Origin: Phycisphaerae bacterium
GTDB lineage: Bacteria; Planctomycetota; Phycisphaerae; Tepidisphaerales; Tepidisphaeraceae
DNA: 5,510 nucleotides
Direction: 5' to 3'
NCBI GenBank assembly: GCA_014380825.1
Contig: JACMJD010000109.1
Span: forward strand, 1-5,510
Below are positions 1-4,275 of this stretch, one piece after another. The notes beneath the pieces were generated by a model. It was not told the origin of the DNA. It saw only the letters and a list, made by a program, of their open reading frames with translations, and did not search any database. Made by a program: the position numbers and the translations under genes. How positions within the stretch are numbered: the first letter of the stretch is position 1; the number at the start of each line of letters is the position of its first letter.

Positions 1-95
1 ATCCAGACGACCGGCCAGGCCGGAAGGACGCGGTGGCAGAAGATCCCGACGATGAAGAGCGCGGTCGCCAACAGCGCTGGACGGCGCGGAATCAT
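1..95 (-). CDS. N-terminal fragment of a membrane protein, ComEC/Rec2-like (runs off left edge)
   Basis: Reading leftward from an ATG at 95-93, the frame stays open to the window edge and gives 31 codons. It begins MIPRRPALLATALFIVGIF and continues with a short C-H-R-V-L-P stretch and a W-rich tail. The pattern is a positively charged start (two Arg at residues 4-5), a proline, then about 15 hydrophobic residues forming a membrane segment. This charged R-P start followed directly by a hydrophobic helix is typical of ComEC/Rec2, the inner-membrane channel for DNA uptake, but many membrane proteins begin in a similar way. Only a weak GGA lies just upstream as a ribosome site. The frame is open back to a stop at 176-174, so a GTG at 149-147 is a possible earlier start. 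It is transcribed divergently from the FAS1 gene. I am fairly sure it is coding, and much less sure of the family. Confidence 0.5.
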   Translation of the reverse strand, partial: MIPRRPALLATALFIVGIFCHRVLPAWPVVW

Positions 96-202
96 TCCGA
101 TCTTTGGCTTTACGGCACTTCGAAGTGTCTCGGTGCTCCCCTCAGCCACGGGTGATGAGAGTATCGATTCGGGTCACCGGTGTCTAAAGAACCGCGAACG
201 GC

Positions 203-284
203 TGTCACCCAGAGCGGTACTCCGAGAAGGATCTGGCTTAACGCGTCAGGCTAGATCCTGCGCGGAGTACCGCTCTGGATGACA
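203..284. repeat. Long imperfect inverted repeat (REP/MITE-like hairpin element)
   Basis: The arms 209-224 and 263-278 are perfect 16-bp inverted complements (left arm CCAGAGCGGTACTCCG). With one mismatch the pairing extends outward to 203 and 284, giving 21 of 22 matching bases. Inward, GGATCT at 229-234 pairs with AGATCC at 253-258 after two small mismatches, and pairing continues nearly to a loop around 243-246. The outer sequence (TGTCAyCC then AGAGCGG, later GAAGGATCT) resembles, from memory, a short mobile palindromic repeat common between genes in environmental bacteria (TGTCATCCTGAG... GAAGGATCT type). No transposase is present. It could also act as a bidirectional terminator between the divergent genes, but there is no T-run. 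Confidence 0.75.
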
Positions 285-372
285 TGCGTTTCGCCATTTG
301 CGACGGGATTTCAAGCCACGCATGCCTGGAAAAATCCAACTTCTTCCAGCTCCCGTACCTGTCTTCGATTGC

Positions 373-387
373 GTCGCACGGTGCGAC
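373..387. promoter_or_regulatory. 7-bp dyad upstream of the FAS1 gene
   Basis: GTCGCAC at 373-379 and GTGCGAC at 381-387 are exact inverted complements around a single central G. The 3' edge is 31 bases before the ATG at 419. It could be a binding site for a dimeric regulator, or a 6-bp stem with a CGG triloop in the mRNA leader. I see no convincing sigma70 -35/-10 pair around it, so its role is open. Confidence 0.4.
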
Positions 388-418
388 AATCACACGTTCA
401 ACTATTAGGGAGATCGTT

Positions 419-961
419 ATGAAGATACGCATCGCTTTCCTCGGAATTTGTGCCGCTGCACTGGGCTTGGCCGCCGTTGCGACGATTCCGTCGCAGTACG
501 CATTCGCGGGTGATAAGGGCGGGATGATGTCGTCCGACAAGAAGGACATCATCGACACCGCGGTCGGGCCGGGCATGCAGGAAGTGACGACCGTCGTCAC
601 CGCCATCAAGGCCGCCGGGCTGGTCGAAACGCTCAAGGGGCCGGGGCCGTTCACGGTGTTCGCCCCGACGAATGCGGCCTTCGCCAAGCTGCCCAAGGGC
701 ACGGTCGAAGAGTTGCTTAAGCCGGAAAATAAGGAGAAGCTCGTCGCGATCCTGACCTATCATGTCCACGCCGGCGACGCGATCCTGGCCAAGGACGTGA
801 AGACCATGAGCCTGTCGACCGTTCAAGGCGCGCCGCTTGCAGTCAAAGCCGAAGGTGGCAGCGTCATGATCAACGACGCCAAGGTCATCAAGACCGACGT
901 CGTGTGCAGCAACGGCGTGATCCACTGGATCGACACCGTCGTCATGCCGCCCGCGAAGTAG
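419..961 (+). CDS. Secreted single-domain fasciclin (FAS1) protein
   Basis: A 180-residue exported protein. Residues 1-30 form a classic signal peptide: MKIR, a hydrophobic core rich in Ala and Leu, and a cleavage site after A28-F29-A30. The rest is one FAS1 domain (about 42-178), whose hallmark segments are all visible: [11 protein letters not shown] at 78-88 (H1 box), LTYHV at 112-116 (YH motif) and [13 protein letters not shown] at 165-177 (H2 box). FAS1 domains are extracellular adhesion or ligand-binding modules; mycobacterial MPT70/MPT83 and many short bacterial proteins have this layout. The ATG at 419 is chosen because AGGGAG at 407-412 lies 6 bases upstream and because it places the signal peptide at the N-terminus. 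An in-frame ATG at 284 would add 45 unrelated residues and starts inside the repeat element. Its binding partner cannot be told from sequence. Downstream lie MsrB and an ECF sigma/RskA pair, which may regulate it. Confidence 0.93.
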   Translation: MKIRIAFLGICAAALGLAAVATIPSQYAFAGDKGGMMSSDKKDIIDTAVGPGMQEVTTVVTAIKAAGLVETLKGPGPFTVFAPTNAAFAKLPKGTVEELLKPENKEKLVAILTYHVHAGDAILAKDVKTMSLSTVQGAPLAVKAEGGSVMINDAKVIKTDVVCSNGVIHWIDTVVMPPAK

Positions 962-975
962 GTAACAATGCGTTT

Positions 976-1040
976 CGCCGCTTGCGGCTTAGCGAATGCA
1001 GCGGTCTGATATGTCACATCGCTGCAGACCGCAAGCGGCG
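976..1040. repeat. Large hairpin between the FAS1 and msrB genes
   Basis: CGCCGCTTGCGG at 976-987 and CCGCAAGCGGCG at 1029-1040 are perfect 12-bp inverted complements. Inside them TGCAGCG (997-1003) pairs perfectly with CGCTGCA (1020-1026), while GGTCTG (1003-1008) could instead pair with CAGACC (1025-1030), so alternative inner folds exist. The element begins 14 bases after the FAS1 stop codon. There is no T-run, so it does not look like a standard intrinsic terminator. It may be a REP-type repeat, an mRNA-stabilising 3' structure or an attenuator before msrB. Confidence 0.7.
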
Positions 1041-1067
1041 GAACAAATGTCACGGAACAAATGTCAC
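1040..1067 (+). repeat. Exact 14-bp tandem duplication in the msrB leader
   Basis: GGAACAAATGTCAC occurs twice back to back, at 1040-1053 and 1054-1067, ending one base before the Shine-Dalgarno sequence. The core ATGTCAC occurs a third time at 1011-1017, in the loop of the preceding hairpin. GGAAC is like the -35 element of many ECF promoters, so a regulatory role is conceivable. The copies sit too close to the start codon for a conventional promoter with a full leader. Confidence 0.75.
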
Positions 1068-1079
1068 AGGGAGTGTCAG

Positions 1080-1628
1080 ATGAATCTCCGGTCCGCTCTT
1101 GGTTGGATGATGACGATGCTCGGCGCGATGTTGCTCGCCGGTTGCGAGGCGGTGGATACCGGCTCGCCTTCCACTGCCCCATCGAACGCGTCCAAACAAG
1201 GCGTCCTGATCGCGCCGGCCACACAACCGTCTGACATCGGCAAGGTCATGAAGACCGATGCCGAGTGGAAACAGATGCTCTCGCCGAATCAGTATTTCAT
1301 CCTTCGTGAGAAGGGCACCGAACCGCCGTTCAAGAACGAGTATCACGACAACCACAAGGACGGAACGTATTACTGCGCCGCCTGCGGGCTCGATCTGTTC
1401 AGCTCGAAAGCAAAGTTCGAATCCGGCACCGGTTGGCCGAGTTTTTGGGAACCGATCGCCGAGGGTCACGTCTACGTCGGCAAAGATTCCGACGGCCAGC
1501 GCGACGAGCTCACCTGCCCCCGCTGCGGCGGACACCTCGGCCACGTGTTCGATGATGGACCAAAACCCACGGGCAAGAGATATTGCATGAACGGCGGCGC
1601 CATGAATTTCGTCCCGTTGTCGAAATGA
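1080..1628 (+). CDS. msrB: Lipoprotein peptide-methionine (R)-S-oxide reductase MsrB
   Basis: This 182-residue protein reduces the R form of methionine sulfoxide in oxidised proteins. The N-terminus is a lipoprotein signal with lipobox L19-A20-G21-C22, so the mature enzyme should be lipid-anchored outside the cytoplasm at C22. A low-complexity Ser/Thr/Pro/Ala linker (about 24-52) leads to the MsrB domain (about 56-180). Its landmarks are the zinc cysteines C99/C102 (CAAC) and C146/C149 (CPRC), GTGWPSFW at 116-123, GGHLGHVFDDGP at 150-161, and the catalytic C169 in RYCMNGGAMNF. No extra cysteine outside the zinc set and the lipidated C22 is available as a resolving residue, so C169 may be regenerated directly by a thioredoxin-like partner. 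The ATG at 1080 follows AGGGAG (1068-1073) by 6 bases, the same site and spacing as the FAS1 gene. In-frame ATGs from 996 would bury the lipoprotein signal. Confidence 0.95.
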   Translation: MNLRSALGWMMTMLGAMLLAGCEAVDTGSPSTAPSNASKQGVLIAPATQPSDIGKVMKTDAEWKQMLSPNQYFILREKGTEPPFKNEYHDNHKDGTYYCAACGLDLFSSKAKFESGTGWPSFWEPIAEGHVYVGKDSDGQRDELTCPRCGGHLGHVFDDGPKPTGKRYCMNGGAMNFVPLSK

Positions 1629-1631
1629 ATG

Positions 1632-1661
1632 CTGACAACTGGCAACCTGACAACTGGCAAC
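1632..1661 (+). repeat. Exact 15-bp tandem duplication just before the sigma factor gene
   Basis: CTGACAACTGGCAAC is present twice without a gap, at 1632-1646 and 1647-1661, filling almost all of the 36 bases between the msrB stop and the sigma ATG. It leaves no room for a recognisable Shine-Dalgarno sequence. It looks like a short intergenic repeat that has slipped or duplicated. An effect on translation or transcription of the sigma gene is possible but unproven. Confidence 0.8.
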
Positions 1662-1664
1662 TGA

Positions 1665-2297
1665 ATGACGGCTGCGACCGAAGTAGATCGATCCAGGATC
1701 GCACGCGATACACCCGACGATTTCGAGCTGATGAGCTCGATCGCCGCAGGTGATGCGCAGGCGCTGAAGGGACTGTACGACCGCCATGCCGGGCTGGTAT
1801 TCACTGTCTGCCTCCGCATCGTTCGCGATCGCACGGAGGCCGAGGATCTGCTGACCGAGATCTTCTTCGAGCTGTGGGAAAAGCGCGACCGTTACAACGC
1901 GATGCGCGGCAGCCCGGTGTCGTATCTGGTGACGCTGTCACGTAGCCGCGCGATCGACCGCAAGCGACGCAAGCGGCCGATCGTCAGTGGATCGATCGAG
2001 ACGGTGAACGCACCAAGTGCCGGTCCGACGCCGGCCGAGGCCACTGAAGCGGGGGAGCGCGGAACGATGGTCAACCGATGCTTCGATCGACTCGACGAGC
2101 CGCAACGGCAGGCGATCGAGTGCGCGTTCTACGACGGGCTAAGCCATAGCGAAGTCGCCACGAAGCTCAGCCGCCCGCTCGGCACGATCAAGACGCAAAT
2201 TCGATCGGGCCTCCTGCGACTGCGCGAATGCCTGGGTCGATTCTTCGATTCAACTGATGTCGCCAATCAAGGCGATGTAAAGAATCGAGCGACGTGA
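1665..2297 (+). CDS. ECF-type RNA polymerase sigma factor, SigK-like
   Basis: This 210-residue group 4 sigma factor directs RNA polymerase to a small regulon. Region 2 spans about 26-104: AAGDAQALKGLYDRH (27-41), the core-binding stretch AEDLLTEIFFELWEK (59-73), and a basic end RAIDRKRRKRP that fits -10 recognition. After a variable linker (105-135), region 4 runs from about 137 to 191 and ends in a helix-turn-helix, HSEVATKLSRPLGTIKTQIR (161-180), for the -35 element. The wording of region 4 and the RskA-type partner immediately downstream point to the SigK-like (ECF19) group. No regulatory C-terminal domain is present. The start is uncertain: the ATG at 1665 has no Shine-Dalgarno sequence and follows a tandem repeat; an in-frame ATG at 1731 (residue 23) would still keep region 2. 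It ends 4 bases before the anti-sigma ATG, so the two are surely co-expressed. Confidence 0.94.
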   Translation: MTAATEVDRSRIARDTPDDFELMSSIAAGDAQALKGLYDRHAGLVFTVCLRIVRDRTEAEDLLTEIFFELWEKRDRYNAMRGSPVSYLVTLSRSRAIDRKRRKRPIVSGSIETVNAPSAGPTPAEATEAGERGTMVNRCFDRLDEPQRQAIECAFYDGLSHSEVATKLSRPLGTIKTQIRSGLLRLRECLGRFFDSTDVANQGDVKNRAT

Positions 2298-2301
2298 CTC
2301 C

Positions 2302-3144
2302 ATGACCTGCACCGAGCGGCGAGATTCGATCCTGCTTCACGCGCTAAACGCGAACGACCACGATGCGCTCACGCCCGCCGAGCGCGAATCGATCCGCGCA
2401 CACCTGGCAACCGGCTGCCCCACGTGCAGCGCCGCGCTCGCCGAGGCCGAGGCGGCGTTGGCGCAGATCCCGCTTTCGCTGCCGGTGCAAACCCCGTCGC
2501 CTGCGGTTCGCGATCGATTGATGCAGCGCGTGCTGGCGACGTCCGGCGCGACGCGCTCGCGGTCGACCCAAGCCGGAACGATTTGGCGAACGCTGACCGC
2601 AATCGCGGCGTGCCTGGTCGCCGGATTGGCTACGGCATACTTCGTTTCCATCAAGCCAAAGCACGAAGCGCAGATCGCGTCGCGTGATGCTCAGATCAAT
2701 TCCCGGACCACGCAACTGAGCGACCGCGATGCGAAGATCGCGCAACTGATGTCTCAGGTCACGGTCGCTCAGGACACGCTGCGGATGCTCGACGCCGAAA
2801 ATCTTCAGATGGTTTCGCTCAACAAGGCCGACCCGCAACCAACAGCGCGCGGGCGACTGATCTGGGACCGCGATCGCGACATGTGGCACATCAGCGTCTT
2901 CGACATGAAGCCGCCCGCGCCCGGGCGCACGTTTGAGCTCTGGTACATCACGCCTGACCAGCGCAAGATCGCCGCCGGCACGTTCGACGTCGATGCCAAG
3001 GGCAACGGCTCGATCGTCGTGACGATCCCGAAAGACATCGGACCCGTTGCGGTGGCCGCCATCACGGACGAACCCATGGGCGGCGTCGCAGTGCCTACGG
3101 GGAAGGTTCACATCTTGGCTGAGTTGAACAAGGTGACGAATTGA
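2302..3144 (+). CDS. Membrane anti-sigma factor with C-terminal RskA domain
   Basis: This 280-residue protein is expected to hold the upstream sigma factor inactive at the membrane. The cytoplasmic N-terminus (about 1-75) is an anti-sigma domain with a zinc-finger-like motif H34-x4-C39-x2-C42 (HLATGCPTC) and an earlier H13 or H20 as possible further ligand. One membrane helix lies at about 97-117. Next comes a clean heptad coiled coil (about 121-166) with I125, I132, L139, I146, V153 and L160 exactly seven residues apart. Residues about 180-276 form the RskA domain, seen in RGRLIWDRDRDMWHISVF, FELWYI (211-216) and DEPMGGVAVPTGKVHILAEL (256-275). In mycobacteria RskA releases SigK after proteolysis. 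The topology implies N-in, with coiled coil and RskA domain outside. The start 4 bases after the sigma stop, with only a weak GA-rich site, suggests translational coupling. Confidence 0.93.
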   Translation: MTCTERRDSILLHALNANDHDALTPAERESIRAHLATGCPTCSAALAEAEAALAQIPLSLPVQTPSPAVRDRLMQRVLATSGATRSRSTQAGTIWRTLTAIAACLVAGLATAYFVSIKPKHEAQIASRDAQINSRTTQLSDRDAKIAQLMSQVTVAQDTLRMLDAENLQMVSLNKADPQPTARGRLIWDRDRDMWHISVFDMKPPAPGRTFELWYITPDQRKIAAGTFDVDAKGNGSIVVTIPKDIGPVAVAAITDEPMGGVAVPTGKVHILAELNKVTN

Positions 3145-3170
3145 GCACGCGCCGGCGCGCTTCGTACAAT
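3141..3170 (+). promoter_or_regulatory. Sigma70-like promoter overlapping the anti-sigma stop codon
   Basis: TTGAGC at 3141-3146 (4 of 6 to the -35 consensus) and TACAAT at 3165-3170 (5 of 6 to the -10 consensus) are 18 bases apart. Transcription would start near 3177-3179, only 2-4 bases before the GTG at 3181, so the mRNA would be almost leaderless. This fits the absence of any Shine-Dalgarno sequence there. It would separate the downstream gene from the sigma/anti-sigma operon. Confidence 0.55.
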
Positions 3171-3180
3171 TGCCGTCGCT

Positions 3181-3648
3181 GTGCCGAAGCTGGAATACGA
3201 ACCACAATCCACCGCGCGCCCCGTCAGCGTAGAGCGCGATGGCGATGTCACGCGCATCATCGTTGCCATGCCTCGCCTGTATGCGCCTGTGCCGACATGG
3301 GTTGCCGATCTTGATCTTCTGTCCATCGTGATCTGGCCGATCTGGATGGCGCTCAGCGTGCTCTATCGTACGCTCAGCGGAATTTCCGCACCGCCACGCG
3401 CGCTGTTTGAAGTCCGGGCCAGTCATCTGACCATGAGCCTGTGCGATCCATCCACGGGCAAGACAACGACCACGCAATGGCCGCTTTTCGCAATCGTCGA
3501 GATGCGCCCGAACCGGTACGGCGCGGGCATGTGGGTGAACGTCACCGGTGGTGTGAAAGACACAGTTCTAGAAGACATCCCGCGCGAAACAGTTGAGCGT
3601 CTCGCGTCCGAGTTAGGCGCAGCAATGCCGCAGCGGCCATCCACGTGA
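3181..3648 (+). CDS. Hypothetical small membrane protein, possibly with a PH-like C-terminal half
   Basis: A 155-residue protein that I do not recognise by name. Residues 1-43 are polar, starting MPKLEYEPQS and containing a beta-like stretch VTRIIVAMP (23-31). A hydrophobic segment at about 44-66 (LDLLSIVIWPIWMALSVLY) is probably one membrane helix or a tight hairpin. The C-terminal part (about 74-150) alternates strands, LFEVRASHLTMSL then WPLFAIVEMRPNRYG and GMWVNVTGG, and closes with the helix PRETVERLASELGAAM. That arrangement looks like a bacterial PH-like fold, which is an inference. No catalytic motif is visible. The GTG start follows directly on a good promoter and no better start lies nearby. 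Codon use and GC content match the neighbours, supporting a real gene. It is probably transcribed separately from the anti-sigma gene, so a link to the sigma system rests on position only. Confidence 0.75.
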   Translation: MPKLEYEPQSTARPVSVERDGDVTRIIVAMPRLYAPVPTWVADLDLLSIVIWPIWMALSVLYRTLSGISAPPRALFEVRASHLTMSLCDPSTGKTTTTQWPLFAIVEMRPNRYGAGMWVNVTGGVKDTVLEDIPRETVERLASELGAAMPQRPST

Positions 3649-3943
3649 GTTCGCGGAACGCGCTCAAACACGAAAATATTTTTCTTTCACGCGATTTCAG
3701 AGCGGCAACGCGGTTTTCGAGATTGCGCTGCGCTCGGCGCGACGCTGGCGCGCAACAGGGTCAGGTATATGGGGCGCGCATTGTTTTCGCTGGCGCGATC
3801 TTTGACAAGCCGTTGCGTTGGACGGACTTTGTGAAACCTGCCCGGCGAAGCCAAAGTGAAGCTGCGCCGACCGCCGCGCAGATCTCGGCGAGATCAGTGG
3901 TTGCGCGTCGACGAGCTGCGGAGATGACGTGATCTCGCATCGC

Positions 3944-4144
3944 GATTTGGCGGAACGAACCCAAACCATCGCTCCGCGCGACAACCGTCGATTCGCGAAA
4001 ACGAACCCAAACGCGACGGGTGTTGTTTAGCCGCGGCGCCCACGCCGCGTCTTCCACAGGACGAGAGACGTCGCGTGGGCGCGATGGATAACGTGACGGT
4101 GGCGCAATCTCGCGCGATCCATTTGCGAAAACGAACCCATTGCG
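3944..4144. repeat. Three copies of a degenerate repeat with core ACGAACCCA
   Basis: The core ACGAACCCA occurs at 3955-3963, 4001-4009 and 4131-4139, always preceded by an ATT-then-GCG(A/G)AA block; copies 2 and 3 share GCGAAAACGAACCCA and copies 1 and 2 share ACGAACCCAAAC. Each unit is about 24-26 bases. The cores are 46 and 130 bases apart, so this is neither a regular array nor a CRISPR. It resembles a dispersed intergenic repeat family. Its function is unknown; the strand is undefined. Confidence 0.7.
4036..4082. repeat. Imperfect 16-bp inverted repeat (hairpin)
   Basis: GCGCCCACGCCGCGTC at 4036-4051 is the inverted complement of 4067-4082 with two adjacent mismatches, enclosing a loop of about 13-15 bases. 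It lies between repeat copies 2 and 3. No T-run follows, so a terminator role is unlikely. It could be part of a larger palindromic element or a small structured RNA. Confidence 0.6.
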
Positions 4145-4200
4145 TCTCCGTCTCTTCGCAAGTCGCTAACGGCGCGACGATCATTTGACTAACTCAATTC

Positions 4201-4223
4201 GCGCGCCTCAAGTTGAGGCGCGC
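4201..4223. promoter_or_regulatory. Perfect 11-bp inverted repeat upstream of the hydrolase gene
   Basis: GCGCGCCTCAA at 4201-4211 and TTGAGGCGCGC at 4213-4223 are exact inverted complements around one G. A possible -35 (TTGACT, 4185-4190) lies 10 bases before it, and a poor -10 (TCAAGT, 4208-4213) would fall inside the palindrome. It ends 52 bases before the ATG. It may be an operator or a 9-bp stem with an AAGTT loop in the mRNA leader. Confidence 0.5.
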
Positions 4224-4262
4224 AATCGGGGGATCAACCGCTCGACCGGATCGAGCCAACAC

Positions 4263-4269
4263 AAGGAGG
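4263..4269 (+). promoter_or_regulatory. Strong ribosome binding site deciding the hydrolase start
   Basis: AAGGAGG lies 6 bases before the ATG at 4276. It is the best Shine-Dalgarno match in the window and rules out the in-frame upstream start at 4213, which lies inside the palindrome. Confidence 0.9.
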
Positions 4270-4275
4270 CCTCAC

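Larger units (their letters stand above)
3649..4275. other. Long non-coding stretch with repeats and inverted repeats
   Basis: I find no believable gene here. The open frames are Arg/Ser/Ala-rich, carry no domain or ribosome site, and several minus-strand ones only repeat W-V-R-F-R or L-G-S-F-R strings that arise from translating the nucleotide repeat. A weak 4-bp hairpin (3649-3659) followed by an AT-rich, T-rich patch (3671-3686) may end the preceding transcript. The rest holds three copies of a degenerate repeat, one imperfect hairpin and one perfect palindrome, listed separately. Confidence 0.6.

Noticed and set aside
284..418. FAS1 protein starting at the upstream ATG (284)
   Set aside because: It would begin inside the hairpin element, lacks a ribosome site and would place the signal peptide 45 residues from the N-terminus.
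2344..3477. A 377-codon open frame on the minus strand across the anti-sigma gene
   Set aside because: Arg/Asp/His-rich composition without any domain; it is the antisense shadow expected in GC-rich DNA opposite a clear RskA-type gene.
3955..4139. CRISPR array
   Set aside because: Only three degenerate units at unequal spacing (46 and 130 bases), not direct repeats with uniform spacers.
3645..4184. Overlapping frames of about 95 codons on both strands in the non-coding stretch
   Set aside because: No ribosome sites, no domains, low-complexity Arg/Ser content, and repeated peptides that only reflect the nucleotide repeat.
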